64,000 nucleotides of DNA from Bacillus sp. T3. GTDB taxonomy: Bacteria > Bacillota > Bacilli > Bacillales > Cytobacillaceae. Under the pieces are notes generated by a model, which was not told where the DNA came from, searched no databases, and saw only the letters and a list, made by a program, of their open reading frames with translations. The translations under genes were made by a program, and so were the position numbers. The first letter of the stretch is position 1. Every line of letters starts with the position of its first letter. The stretch lies in NCBI RefSeq assembly GCF_033449965.1, contig NZ_CP137761.1, forward strand, positions 3,472,001 through 3,536,000, in the 5' to 3' direction. Shown piece by piece: positions 9,415 through 19,905 of this stretch.

Positions 9415-10492
9415 TTATGATTCCCCCTTCTTTACATCAGGGACAACAATTTCTTTACTAGAACGTGTCTTCCAAAATCTTTTAAGCACTCGCTCAATGA
9501 GGATACTGGTTGCAGCAAAATAAATTATAATGGCGATAATCGTGTTTGCTAACTCGGGTGGAATTTCAGTCATCGCATTCATAAACCCAGTACCTGAGTA
9601 TAAAATACCAAAAAGAATGGCTGCAAAAAATACACCGATAGGCGTATTTGCACCTAATAGAGAGACGGCGATTCCATCATACCCAGCAGTTGGCAATATC
9701 CCAATCTGAATGGTTGAGGCATTTCCAGCATACAATGCTACTCCACCAAGACCAGCAAGCGCTCCGGAAATCAGCATCGAAAGAATAATATTTCGATTTA
9801 CATGCATACCTGCATATTCTGCAGCATGTCGGTTAAAGCCAACCGCTTTTAACTCAAAGCCTAAAGTTGTTTTATTAATGATAAAAGCAACGATAATGAC
9901 TGCAATAACAGCTAAGAAAATTCCTAAGTTAATATAAGATCCATCAAACATTTCTGTCAAAAACGGCACTTTTAATGTAGCTGCATCCAGGTAATTTACG
10001 GGATTCTGTTTCCAGGAATTCACCTTTGAAATAACTCGGCACCACATAATAAACCGTCCAATAGGCAATCCAGTTCATCATAATCGTTGAGACAACCTCG
10101 TGCACGTTGAATTTAGCCTTAAACAACCGGGGATAAACGCCCAAAGCGCACCACCCGCAAATCCTGCTAAAATCATAACCAATAGGAGTATCGGTCTAGA
10201 AAAATCATAAGTTAAGCCGACTGCGGAAGCACAAAGACCACCGATTAGCATTTGACCAGACGCACCGATATTAAACAGGCCAGTCCAGGAAGGCAAAGGC
10301 TACTGACAGCCCTGTGAAGACTAATGGAGTTGCAGTCGCTAATGTATCCCCAATTCGAGCAATATTCTTCAATGCCCCTTGGAATAAATACATATACCCT
10401 TCAATCGGATTACTGCCGATAAAGAGCATTAGTATTCCACCAGCAATTAATCCTAAGATAATGGCGATTATTGATACGATGAAGTTTCTCAT
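9415..10492 (-). CDS. nupP: Nucleoside ABC transporter permease NupP-like (three indels)
   Basis: Second permease of the nucleoside importer. It appears as four overlapping ORF fragments that join into one protein of about 359 residues. Breaks: CCAGG at 10285-10289 (drop the middle base to get AFAFRTGLFNIGASGQML), a lost base beside CCGG at 10127-10130 (restores AFIPGLFKAKFNVHEV), and CCAGG at 10012-10016 (restores the join to KQNPVNYLDAATLKVPFL). The second CCAGG at 9987-9991 is genuine and in frame. The start ATG overlaps the nupO stop (ATGA). Real gene loss is unlikely because the fragments keep good coding sequence throughout and nupO and nupQ are in place. Confidence 0.87.
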
Positions 10493-12012
10493 ACGCTTCT
10501 CTCCTTACTAACACCAGCCATCATTAACCCTACTTCATTTTCATTTGTTTCAGAAGCATTAACGATTCCGACAAGCTCTCCGTTATTAACAATTGCAATA
10601 CGATCCGATAGCTGTAATACTTCATCCAGTTCTAAAGATACTAACAGGACGGCATTCCCTTTATCTCGATGTTCAATTAATCTTTTATGAATATACTCAA
10701 TCGAGCCGACGTCCAGTCCGCGCGTCGGTTGAACAGCAATTAGAAGATTTGGATCGAGCTCAATTTCACGACCAATAATCGCCTTTTGCTGATTTCCACC
10801 AGACAGTGTTCTAGCAATAGAGGCAGCCCCTTCACCTGAACGGACATCAAAATTATCTAAAATTTTCTTCGCATATTTGCGAATAGCTCCCCCGTTTAAA
10901 AGACCGTACTTGGCAAATGGCGGCTTTTTATAAACTTCTAAAACCATATTTGATTCAAGCGTATAGTCTAAAACAAGACCTCTTTTTTGACGGTCTTCAG
11001 GGATGTGACCAATCCCTTTTTCTATTCGTTGATAGATCGGGATATTCGTGATTTCTTCACCATTCACATAGATTTTTCCTGATTCCACCTTGCGAAGACC
11101 GGTAATCGATTCAACAAGCTCTGATTGACCATTCCCTTCAACACCTGCGATTCCAACAATTTCTCCCTTTTTCACTTCGAGTGAGAAATCCTTAAGCCCC
11201 ATTACTTTTCGATTGTTTTTAGCAGAAACAGAATCTATTTTAAGTACCACTTCACCAGGTGTACTTTCTTTCTTATCCACTTTAAATGAAACATGTCGCC
11301 CTACCATCATTTCTGCAAGGCTTGCCTCACTAGCATCCGCAACATTCACGGTTCCAATTCCTTTTCCACGTCTTATTACTGTACAACGATCGGCTACAGC
11401 CTTAATTTCCTTCAATTTATGTGTAATAATAATAATCGATTTACCTTCTTTAATCAGGTTCCGCATGATTTTCATTAATTCTTCAATTTCATTAGGTGTT
11501 AACACGGCAGTTGGTTCATCAAAGATCAACACCTCTGCCTCACGGTAAAGCATTTTCATAATTTCAACTCGTTGCTGCATTCCAACGGAAATATCCTCAA
11601 TCTTAGCATGGGGATCAACATTTAATCCGTAATGCTTCGATAGTTCTGCAATTCTTTTCGATGCCTTGTCAATATCAAGGGAAAGACCTTTAAGTGGCTC
11701 ACTACCCAAAATAATATTTTCTGTAACGGTAAAATTATCAACAAGCTTAAAATGCTGGTGAACCATTCCAATCCCTAATCGGTTTGCTACATTTGGATTA
11801 GCGATTCGAACTTCCTTCCCACGTATTTTCACTTGTCCTTTTTCTGGCTGATACATCCCAAATAATACACCCATTAACGTTGATTTCCCTGCACCATTTT
11901 CACCTAATAGAGCATGGATTTCTCCTTTTTTTAACGTGAGGGTAATATTATCATTTGCAACAATACCCGGAAACTCCTTCCGTATATTCAGCATTTCTAC
12001 AACATAATCCAT
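10489..12012 (-). CDS. nupO: Nucleoside ABC transporter ATP-binding protein NupO-like
   Basis: ABC ATPase with two nucleotide-binding domains in tandem, as in sugar/nucleoside importers of the RbsA/NupO type. The first has GENGAGKST (Walker A), the VGMQQRVEIMKML signature region and LIFDEPTAVLT (Walker B); the second has GVEGNGQSELVE and LSGGNQQKAIIGREI. I chose the ATG at 12012, eight bases after AAGGTGAG; the upstream GTG lies inside that ribosome binding site. Predicted product about 507 residues. It begins a tightly coupled nupO-nupP-nupQ unit, set off from nupN by a hairpin. Confidence 0.93.
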   Translation of the reverse strand: MDYVVEMLNIRKEFPGIVANDNITLTLKKGEIHALLGENGAGKSTLMGVLFGMYQPEKGQVKIRGKEVRIANPNVANRLGIGMVHQHFKLVDNFTVTENIILGSEPLKGLSLDIDKASKRIAELSKHYGLNVDPHAKIEDISVGMQQRVEIMKMLYREAEVLIFDEPTAVLTPNEIEELMKIMRNLIKEGKSIIIITHKLKEIKAVADRCTVIRRGKGIGTVNVADASEASLAEMMVGRHVSFKVDKKESTPGEVVLKIDSVSAKNNRKVMGLKDFSLEVKKGEIVGIAGVEGNGQSELVESITGLRKVESGKIYVNGEEITNIPIYQRIEKGIGHIPEDRQKRGLVLDYTLESNMVLEVYKKPPFAKYGLLNGGAIRKYAKKILDNFDVRSGEGAASIARTLSGGNQQKAIIGREIELDPNLLIAVQPTRGLDVGSIEYIHKRLIEHRDKGNAVLLVSLELDEVLQLSDRIAIVNNGELVGIVNASETNENEVGLMMAGVSKERSV

Positions 12013-12123
12013 AGTAGCACTCACCTTTTTATCTAGACTTAATCAATAGGGAGCCCCCTATCACCGATAATGTTTCTTCACTTGAAGCGTTCGAATGCTA
12101 TTCTTTTTAAACTAATATAATTT

Positions 12124-12152
12124 CAAAAGAGACGGAGGAACCGTCTCTTTTG
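12124..12152 (-). terminator. Hairpin between nupN and nupO
   Basis: Perfect 12-bp stem CAAAAGAGACGG/CCGTCTCTTTTG. Its place after the binding-protein gene and before the ATPase gene is typical of partial terminators that make the binding protein more abundant than the membrane parts. That role is inferred. Confidence 0.75.
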
Positions 12153-12161
12153 TATTCGAGT

Positions 12162-13268
12162 TTACTTCAATAGATCGCCTTGCTCTGAAGCTACTTTGAT
12201 ATCACCAGATTTAATCTTTTCGAAGATATCATTTACTGATTTGATTGTGTCGTCACTTAAGTTCGGATTTTTCTCTGGTAATCCAATTCCATCGTTTTTA
12301 GCATCAAACGTTAATGTGTCTCCACCAGGGAATTTCCCATCAAGCTCAGCTTGTACCATATCAAATGATACTTTATCGACCTTTTTCATTGCAGATGTTA
12401 AGACAACGGATTTGTCACCTTCATATTTACCATCATCGTATTGGTCAACGTCTACCCCAACCATCCATACTTTTTCTCCAGCCTTGACGCGAGTTTTTGC
12501 TTCGTTGATTGCACCAACGCCAACTCCACCAGCAGCTGCGAAAATTACATCTACACCACGGTCAAACATTTGAGCAGCAATTTGTCCACCAGCTGCAGCA
12601 TTATCAAATGATCCTTGATATACAACGTTTTCTGCTTTAATCGTAATCTTCGTGCCTAAATTTTCATTTGCATATTTTAATCCTTGTTGGAAGCCCCAGT
12701 TAAACTTTTGTACTGCAGGGATTTCCATACCACCGATAAAGCCTGCTTCGCCTTCTTTTAATTGAAGCGCAGTCGCTACACCAGCTAAGAATCCTGATTC
12801 ATGCTCTGCAAAGAAAACAGCAACAGTATTATCTTTTACCACAGGTTTGTAGTCACCTTTATGAGGGTTTCCATCAATAATGACAAATTTTGCATCCTTA
12901 TATTTATCCTGTGCTTGATATACAGCTGTTTCAAATTTAAAACCTGGTGTCACGATAAATTTATATCCCGCATCATACAGGTTACCAATTTCTTTTAAGT
13001 ATTCTGCTTCTGTTGTACCAGCTGGTTTAAGGTATTTAGCATCAATGCCAAGCTCATCTTTCGCTTGTTGAATCCCTTCCCAAGTTCCTTGATTAAACGA
13101 TTTATCATCGATTGTTCCTGCATCTGTAACCATACCTACTTTAAGGTCTGCTTTATCACCGTTACCGCCTTTATCATCGCCACTCTTGTCCTTGCCGCCA
13201 CAAGCAGCTAAAAACATGCTAACTACCAAGAGCAATGATAAAACAATACTAAATTTACGCTTTTTCAA
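12162..13268 (-). CDS. nupN: BMP-family nucleoside-binding lipoprotein NupN-like
   Basis: 368 residues. The N-terminal signal ends in a lipobox LAAC (Cys 23), followed by a G/D/K-rich spacer. The mature part is a BMP/Med-type substrate-binding domain (VGMVTDAGTIDDKSFNQG, and later VIFAAAGGVGVGA). It would be anchored outside the membrane and hand nucleosides to NupPQ. Start TTG with AGGGGGT eight bases upstream. The upstream gene encodes a GntR-type regulator. In B. subtilis the nup genes lie elsewhere, so this arrangement differs from that species. Confidence 0.92.
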   Translation of the reverse strand: MKKRKFSIVLSLLLVVSMFLAACGGKDKSGDDKGGNGDKADLKVGMVTDAGTIDDKSFNQGTWEGIQQAKDELGIDAKYLKPAGTTEAEYLKEIGNLYDAGYKFIVTPGFKFETAVYQAQDKYKDAKFVIIDGNPHKGDYKPVVKDNTVAVFFAEHESGFLAGVATALQLKEGEAGFIGGMEIPAVQKFNWGFQQGLKYANENLGTKITIKAENVVYQGSFDNAAAGGQIAAQMFDRGVDVIFAAAGGVGVGAINEAKTRVKAGEKVWMVGVDVDQYDDGKYEGDKSVVLTSAMKKVDKVSFDMVQAELDGKFPGGDTLTFDAKNDGIGLPEKNPNLSDDTIKSVNDIFEKIKSGDIKVASEQGDLLK

Positions 13269-13343
13269 GGCTTGTACCCCCTAATTTTTGATTTAGTAAG
13301 AATGTTTTAAAACGTATAAGTATAGTTTACTCATCCATTTCGA

Positions 13344-14070
13344 TTAAATTCGTTTTCTTAGGACGTTAAATTCAAACTTATCCGCTTTAAAATAGTTAAC
13401 TGAATACAAAATAGGTTCATCAGATTCGTCAAAATGCATTTGCTTAAGTACAAGCAAAGCAGTTTCCAGGTTCGCATTTAAGAATCGGAGATACTTTTTC
13501 GTGAAAGCCTAGTGGCTTAATTTCTGCCACTGCATATGTAATTCTCCGATTTGATACGGCCTCTAGGATTGAAAAAATAGATTCCTGACCTGCTACGTAC
13601 GATTCGGGTAAAATCGATTCTCGTATCTTATCGATACAATAGACGACTGGCTCCCCACTTGCTGTACGGACACGCTCGCTCATCACAATTTTTTCATCCG
13701 CTGAACAGGTGAAACGATGAACATCTGCCTCAGTTGGATCGAGTGTCTGTGATTTTAAGAAAATCGTTCCTGGAGTCATTCCAGCATTGATAATCATACT
13801 CGTTACACTGTTTAGTTGTTCGATTCCGGAAGTAAACAATGGCTTTGAATTCACAAACGTTCCTACGCCATGGCGACGAATGATAACGCTTTCTTCTTCT
13901 AATATGCGCAGTGCCTCCAGGAGTGTTGCTCTGCTTACTCCAAGCTGTTTAGCAAGCTCGAACTCAGACGGAAGTTTTTCCTTTTCCCGAAAGATTCCTT
14001 GTTCGATGTTTTGCTTTATCCGATCGATAACTTGTAAATATAAGTGTCGACTATCTTGCCTAATTGACAT
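13344..14070 (-). CDS. ymfC: GntR/HutC-family transcriptional regulator YmfC (one-base insertion)
   Basis: N-terminal winged helix of GntR type (LPSEFELAKQLGVSRATLLEAL, with RHGVGTFV after it), then a UTRA-type effector domain typical of HutC members. ATG at 14070 follows GAAGGA; upstream in-frame codons lack a binding site. The apparent ORF ends at 13444 after EPGNCFACT. The break sits on CCAGG at 13466-13470. Dropping the middle base gives EPETALLVLKQMHFDESDEP and ends VLRKRI at 13344, making 241 residues as in the family. Lying directly upstream of the nup transporter, it may control it; this is inference. Confidence 0.88.
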
Positions 14071-14098
14071 CCTAGTTCCTTCACCTGCTTTCTTAAAG

Positions 14099-14116
14099 AC
14101 ATCAGACCTCTGATGT
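14099..14116. promoter_or_regulatory. Perfect palindrome upstream of ymfC, candidate operator
   Basis: ACATCAGA-CC-TCTGATGT, two perfect 8-bp arms two bases apart, 28 bases upstream of the ymfC start. A possible minus-strand -10 (TATAGT, 14141-14146) would place it just inside the transcript. The position suits autoregulation by YmfC, but no second copy is visible upstream of nupN. Confidence 0.45.
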
Positions 14117-14384
14117 TTAACCATTCTACTAATCGAAAATACTATAACATACTTTTCTAGTATAAATAAATAAGGTTTTACCTTTTATAAAAAAAAATAA
14201 CAAACCGTATAAATACAATGGTTTTCGCTTGACAAATTAAGTGTAAACCCATCATAAACTTCGATATATATACTATATTTGACAAGTTTTTTATAGTACT
14301 TTCTGGGTGATTAAGCGTAGTGTAATAGTAGTATGCTCAACGGAGGAAAAAAGATTATTCTGGACGCGTCATTCATTGGTAAAG
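14117..14384. other. Intergenic region between spoIIIE and ymfC
   Basis: AT-rich, without a supported gene. It must contain the ymfC promoter (candidate -10 TATAGT at 14141-14146 on minus; no good -35). On the plus strand TTGACA occurs twice (14229-14234, 14279-14284) without a convincing -10 at the right distance. Confidence 0.4.
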
Positions 14385-14431
14385 AAAAAGCTTAGTCCTT
14401 GATATATGTCTCATCAAGGACTAAGCTTTTT
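14385..14431. terminator. Strong bidirectional terminator after spoIIIE
   Basis: Perfect 19-bp stem, AAAAAGCTTAGTCCTTGAT/ATCAAGGACTAAGCTTTTT, directly after the spoIIIE stop, with T runs on both strands. Confidence 0.9.
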
Positions 14432-14439
14432 AAATCACT

Positions 14440-16801
14440 CTATGCTTCTTGGTCAATTTCATCTTTAATTTTTCCTACAAGGACTGCTCTTGGTTTGCTT
14501 CCTTCATAAGGACCCACTACTCCCCGCAATTCCATCTCATCAATCAATCTTGCTGCTCTCGTATAGCCAATCCTAAATCTTCGTTGTAGCATTGAAACGG
14601 ACGCTGTTTGCATTTCCGTAATAAGCTGGACCGCATCGTCGTATAAATCATCTTCAACCTCAGAGTAATTTGTTGGTTGATCATCTGGAATCATTTCTTC
14701 CTGATACTGTGCTTTCTGTTGAGAGATAACAAATTCGACAATCTCTTCAACCTCAGAATCAGATAGGAATGCCCCTTGGACACGAACTGGCTTTGAAGCT
14801 CCTACCAGGTAGGAACAGCATGTCGCCTCTTCCAAGTAATTTTTCTGCACCGCCCATATCCAAAATCGTTCGCGAATCCGTCATCGAGGACACTGCAAAG
14901 GCAATTCGCGATGGAATGTTTGCTTTTATTACCCAGGTAATAACGTCAACCGATGGTCGCTGCGTCGCAATAATCAAATGGATTCCTGCTGCACGAGCCA
15001 TTTGTGCTAAGCGCGTGATTGCATCCTCAACATCAGATGAAGCGACCATCATTAGGTCAGCCAACTCATCAACAATGACCACTATGTAGGGAAGCAATGG
15101 TTGCTTCGCTTCCTCCTCGGCATTGTATCGCTTAATGTAATCATTATAGCCTTCAATATTTCTTGTGCCTGTGTGTGAAAATAGCTCATAGCGACGTTCC
15201 ATTTCATTTACGACCTTTTTTAAAGCCTGCGAAGCTTTTTTCGCATCCGTTACGACAGGTGCCAATAAATGAGGAATTCCATTATAAACATTTAATTCGA
15301 CCATTTTCGGATCAATCATCATCATTTTAACTTCATGAGGCTTAGCACGCATTAGGATACTTGTAATAATTCCGTTAATACAAACACTTTTCCCACTACC
15401 AGGTTGATCCAGCAACAAGTAAATGTGGCATCTTGTTTAATTCGGCAAGCATCGCTTCACCAGGTAATATCACGACCAAGACCGATTAACAACTTCGCAT
15501 CTGGGCGATTATTTTGTTTTGATTCCAATACCTCACGCAAGGAAACAATGGCAACCTCTGAGTTCGGTACCTCAATCCCAATTGCAGATTTCCCTGGAAT
15601 TGGTGCTTCAATCCGAATGTCCTTAGCTGCTAATGCAAGGGCCAAATCATCACTAAGACTGACGATTTTACTCACCTTAACCCCAACATCAGGGTGAACT
15701 TCATACTTTGTAACGGCTGGACCTAAATGGACCTGTGTGACGCGTGCTTTGACACCAAAGCTTTGGAATGTCCTTTCAAGTTTTGCGGCGTTTGCATGGA
15801 TTAACTCATATTCACCGCTTTGGTCTGTGTGTCGAGGAAAGTTTAATAAATCGATTGACGGAAGCTCATACGAAACATTCTCAACTTCTGCAAACGAAAT
15901 GATTGGTACTACCTCATCCTGTTCTTCCACTTCGGTGTTTGAAGGTTGTTTACTTTCTGTTTTAGGCTCTTGAGTCTCATGATTTGCCGGATAAGCACGT
16001 TCAGCAAAGCTCGAAATAATTGGTTCGGGCTTTAGAATCGCATCATCCTCAATCATCGGTTGTTCTGAAATAGGAACAATTACCTCTTCTTCTGCCTTTG
16101 ATTTTTTCGCTCGCGTTTTCTTTTCTTTTTTTAGATTGGATTTTTTCTGTTTGCGCGCTTCGCTCCAATCCTTCATATCATTCGTAAAAGCGATCCATTG
16201 TTCTTGGATGAACATCCAGAGCTTTGAAAATATCTTTCCAAGCAATACACTTATTGATTTTCCAGGTCATTAACGTAATCCCGATGATCACTAATACAAA
16301 TGCAACAATCTTCGTTCCAGCTTCTGCAAAGAGAAAATTGAATAGTGCAAATAGAATTGCACCAATCATGCCTCCACCCAATTCGCGCGTACTCGTTTGG
16401 TTTTGGACTTCGCCATTCCACCAAATATCAAAGGTCTTCGCGATGACGCTTGGATTTTTAAATTGGCCACTATTTGAAAGAATCTCAATAAAGTTAATAT
16501 GATCAAACAGTAAAATCGCACTGATTAAAATGTATACACCAATTAATTTTACATGATATAAATTCGGTATTTCCCGTCTAATCATAATATACAAGCTAAA
16601 AATGATGAGCCCGATTAAACTTAAAATATACCATTCGCCCATAAAAAAGCGAAAAAATAGAATGAAGGCTGCTCCGGCTTTTCCTAAGTTCGCAATCGCA
16701 ATTAAGGAGAGAGCTATAATGATCAAACCCACCAGTTCGTATTGTATTGTCTTTTTTATTTCCGTTCTCTTTTTAGTTTTACGTTTTTTTGTTTTGGCCA
16801 T
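14440..16801 (-). CDS. spoIIIE: DNA translocase SpoIIIE/FtsK (four one-base insertions)
   Basis: Septal DNA pump that moves the chromosome into the forespore. An N-terminal region has several membrane segments (from LVGLIIIALSLIAIANLG), then a charged linker, the RecA-like motor (GSTGSGKSVCINGIITSI, IVVIVDELADLMM, LIIATQRPSVDVIT) and a C-terminal gamma winged helix (SMLQRRFRIGYTRAARLID). It is printed as four fragments. Each break sits on CCAGG: 16262-16266, 15460-15464, 15399-15403 and 14805-14809. Removing the middle base from all four restores MTGKSISVLLGK, DITGEAMLAEL, AGSTGSGKS and FLPVGASKPVRVQ, and 785 residues in total. Four real insertions that all preserve the coding sequence around them are implausible. 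Confidence 0.93.
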
Positions 16802-16842
16802 TTTCTATCACCAGGTGTTTTTGGTCAATTTTAATTTCGATG

Positions 16843-16872
16843 AAAAATAAAGCAGCCCAATAAATGGCTGCT
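16843..16872 (-). terminator. Terminator after ylzJ
   Basis: Stem AGCAGCC/GGCTGCT followed on the minus strand by TTATTTTT, 58 bases after the ylzJ stop and before spoIIIE. Confidence 0.75.
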
Positions 16873-16930
16873 CATTCGTTTAAATCTTATTATACCATAT
16901 TCTTCCCCAAACGGTTGTTTGCAAAAATAG

Positions 16931-17140
16931 TCAGAACGAAATTTTTGCTCCTGGGCTAAAACGTTCATCCAGATAATGCATCGGATCTGTACTAATAACC
17001 CTAACAACCCGATAATCCATTTCTTCCGTTCTTTCAACCATTAACGGTACACCCTGATATGTAACGAGCTGCTGCTGTGGTTCGACCTGTTGTTGGGCTG
17101 GAAAGATTAATTCTTGCGGCATCATCGTATATAAAATCAT
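16931..17140 (-). CDS. ylzJ: YlzJ-like small protein
   Basis: 69 residues beginning MILYTMMPQELIFP and ending SPGAKISF, matching the YlzJ-like family found between tepA and spoIIIE in Bacillus. Function unknown. Its ATG overlaps the tepA stop by four bases, so it is probably translationally coupled. No membrane segment or signal is evident. Confidence 0.85.
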   Translation of the reverse strand: MILYTMMPQELIFPAQQQVEPQQQLVTYQGVPLMVERTEEMDYRVVRVISTDPMHYLDERFSPGAKISF

Positions 17141-17865
17141 TGGATGATCCCCTCATCTTCCTTTTTCTTCAAATCAATAAGCTCGTTTAATTTCCTAAGT
17201 GCCTGCCCTACACCACCGACCTCATCAATTAACCCATATTCAACAGCATCAGCGCCAATGACATTTGTTCCAATATCTCTCGTTAAATTCCCCTTTGCGA
17301 ACATTAAATCCTTAAATTTTTCCTCCGTAATCTTCGAATGCTTTTTCACGAAATTAACGACCCGCTCCTGCATTTTATCCAAGTATTCAAAGGTTGCTGG
17401 GACCCCAATCACCATACCAGTTAATCGGATTGGATGAATGGTCATGGTTGCCGTTTCTGCAATATAAGAATAATCACAGGAAACAGCGATCGGGACACCA
17501 ATTGAATGTCCACCGCCTAAGACGATGGAGACAGTTGGCTTTGATAAAGATGCCAACATTTCGGATATTGCTAGTCCTGCCTCAACATCTCCGCCGACTG
17601 TGTTCAAGATAACAAGCAATCCTTCGATTTTTGGATTTTGTTCGATGGCCACGATTTGCGGGATTAGATGCTCATATTTGGTTGTTTTGTTTTGTGGCGG
17701 CAGTTGTAAATGTCCTTCAATCTGTCCGATAATTGTTAAGCAATGTATGGTTGAGTCTTGTGATAATTGAGGTACATTTGTTTGCCCAAGCTGCTGTATT
17801 TTTTCTAAAAGACCGGGAGCCTTTTCTTCATTCGGTTGCTCTTGCTCTTGTTTAAAGAAGTCCAT
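17137..17865 (-). CDS. tepA: ClpP-like translocation-enhancing protease TepA
   Basis: 242 residues, ClpP/crotonase-like fold. LGGGHSIGVPIAVSCDYSYI carries the presumed nucleophilic Ser, and ATMTIHPIRLTG the His. TepA is a cytosolic membrane-associated protease that in B. subtilis aids protein export or degrades signal peptides. The N terminus is hydrophilic and rich in Q and E. ATG follows GAAGGGAG. It heads a tepA-ylzJ unit upstream of spoIIIE, in the usual order. Confidence 0.9.
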   Translation of the reverse strand: MDFFKQEQEQPNEEKAPGLLEKIQQLGQTNVPQLSQDSTIHCLTIIGQIEGHLQLPPQNKTTKYEHLIPQIVAIEQNPKIEGLLVILNTVGGDVEAGLAISEMLASLSKPTVSIVLGGGHSIGVPIAVSCDYSYIAETATMTIHPIRLTGMVIGVPATFEYLDKMQERVVNFVKKHSKITEEKFKDLMFAKGNLTRDIGTNVIGADAVEYGLIDEVGGVGQALRKLNELIDLKKKEDEGIIQ

Positions 17866-17941
17866 CTAATATTCTCCCTTCAAACAGTAATAGTGTTAGT
17901 ATGAACTGGGAAAATATTTTCATTCTTAAAAAATAAACAAA

Positions 17942-17976
17942 GGAGTCAGACTCATCTTTTAGAGATGTCTGACTCC
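17942..17976 (-). terminator. Terminator after rnjB
   Basis: Stem GGAGTCAGAC/GTCTGACTCC directly after the rnjB stop, with T-rich sequence beyond it on the minus strand. Confidence 0.85.
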
Positions 17977-17986
17977 ATTGTTGTAG

Positions 17987-19653
17987 TTAGACTTCCATGA
18001 TGATTGGTAGGATCATTGGACGTCTTTTTGTTTTTTCAAATAAATATTGATTGAGTGTGTCTCTCATTTCTTGCTTTAATGTAGTCCAATCAAACGCATC
18101 CTTCGCGATTGTTTTTTCAACAATATCTCGTACTTTTGCAGTTGATTCTTCCATCAGTTTTTCTGACTCACGTACATAAACAAAACCACGAGAGATAATT
18201 TCAGGACCCGCTACAATCGACTTATCATGTTTATTTAAGGTTACCACGACGATTAATATTCCATCCTGTGAGAGAAGGCGACGATCTCTTAACACGATGT
18301 TCCCGACATCACCTACCCCGATTCCATCAATTAAAACATTTCCAGATGGAACCTTTGCTCCAGGCTGTAGTTTGCCGCCTTTGATTTCAACTACCTCTCC
18401 TTTTTCAGGAATATAGATATTTTCATCTGGAATACCACAAGCTTTTGCAACCTTGCTGTGTGCCTTTAGCATTTTATATTCGCCATGGATCGGAATAAAG
18501 AATTTTGGCTGCATCAAATTGATCATTAGCTTTAATTCCTCTTGATGTCCATGACTAGAAATTTGGACAATTTCCCGCCCTGATATAACATTTGCTCCTG
18601 CCCGGAAAAGCATATCGACCGTTTTCGATAAAAGCAGCTCGCTGCCACGTAAAGGTGAAGCAGCAAATAAGACGGTATCACCCTTTTGGATGTTCACATA
18701 TTTATGGGCCTGCTTCGCCATTTTTTGCAATGCCTCAAGTGGTTCCCCCTGACTACCAGTGGTTAGGACAACAATTTCCTGGTCGGAATATTTTTTCACT
18801 TCTGCTAGGGGAATCATAACATCTTCAGGTACTTGAATGTATTCCAGCTTTAATGCGATATCAAATATTCTTTTTAAGCTTTTACCCACGACTGCAACTT
18901 TGCGGTTCGTTAAATGAGCCGCATCAAACACATGCTGGATCCGGTTTAAATCGGATGCAAAACATGCTGCAATAATTCTACCCTTTGCCGTAAAGAAAAC
19001 ATCGTTCATTTCACGGACAACCTTTGCCTCTGTAGTGGAATAACCTGGTTTTTCTGCTCCCATACTATCTGATAAAAGACATAGGACTCCTGCTTCGCCG
19101 ATATTGGCCATTTTCCCAATCTCAGGTTTATACAATTCTGTTGCAGCCTGATCAAATTTAAAATCACCAGTGTGAACAATTTGACCATATGGGGTATGAA
19201 AGGAAATTCCAACTGAATCTGGGATACTATGATTTGTTTTAAAAAATGATACGGTTGTGGTCGGGAAGGTTAAAATCGTATTGGAATGGATTTCTCTGAA
19301 ATCTGCTGAACCAGTAAACTCCTGTTCCTTTAATTTTGCCTCTGTCAATGCTATCGTCAATCTTGTCGCATATACAGGCACCGAGATGCTTTTTAACAAA
19401 TAGGATAAGGCACCAATATGGTCTTCATGTCCATGTGTTAAAAAACAAGCTTTGACTCGTTCCTTATTTGCTTGCAAATATGTAATCTCAGGAATAACGA
19501 TGTCGATACCGAGCATTTCGTCCTCCGGGAACATTAACCGGCATCTACAATGTAAATATCCTCGTTTATCTCCACTAAATACATATTTTTTCCGATTTCC
19601 CCTACTCCCCCGAGAGCAATCAGTTTTACATTTTCATTTTGGCTATTATTCAA
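17987..19653 (-). CDS. rnjB: Ribonuclease J2 (one-base deletion near 5' end)
   Basis: Metallo-beta-lactamase/beta-CASP ribonuclease. LTHGHEDHIGAL holds the HxHxDH metal motif near residue 80, intact here; later motifs are HTGDFKFD, LLSDSMGAEKPGYS and SSHGHQEELKLM. The apparent ORF begins at 19534, but a TTG at 19653 with AGGAGG upstream opens MNNSQNENVKLIALGGVGEI and runs to VDAG, where one base is missing beside CCGG (19538-19541). Restoring it gives VDAGLMFPEDEMLGID and 555 residues, the length I recall for B. subtilis RNase J2. Its place between dapA and tepA identifies it as the J2 paralogue rather than J1. Confidence 0.9.
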
Positions 19654-19866
19654 GTTTGCTTCCTCCTAAAAGTCTTTCGCCCGACCATAATATATTACCG
19701 TTATTATACTTGAAGGAAGAAAGCCTTTACAACATTTATTGTTCGGAAGCCAACAGGTTGATGTATATTGGCATAGTTTGAAATGTAATTATGCTGATTA
19801 GGAGTTTTAATTTATTCAGGAGTTTTGTGCATTGAGTGTGGTTTTCTGAGAAAAATTTAAACAGTA

Positions 19867-19893
19867 AAGAGGCTGCATGGTTTGCAGCCTCTT
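19867..19893 (-). terminator. Terminator after dapA
   Basis: Stem AAGAGGCTGC/GCAGCCTCTT just after the dapA stop. The following 210 bases up to rnjB show no gene and should hold the rnjB promoter. Confidence 0.85.
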
Positions 19894-19905
19894 GTTTAAA
19901 GAATA

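Noticed and set aside
9987..9991. A further miscalled CCGG in nupP (CCAGG)
   Set aside because: Once the 10012 site is repaired, this pentamer is in frame (NYLDAATLK) and must be genuine.
14333..14395. 20-codon plus-strand ORF (MLNGGKKIILD...) between spoIIIE and ymfC
   Set aside because: No ribosome binding site before the ATG and no good promoter. It runs into the spoIIIE terminator stem. Not enough to call a gene.
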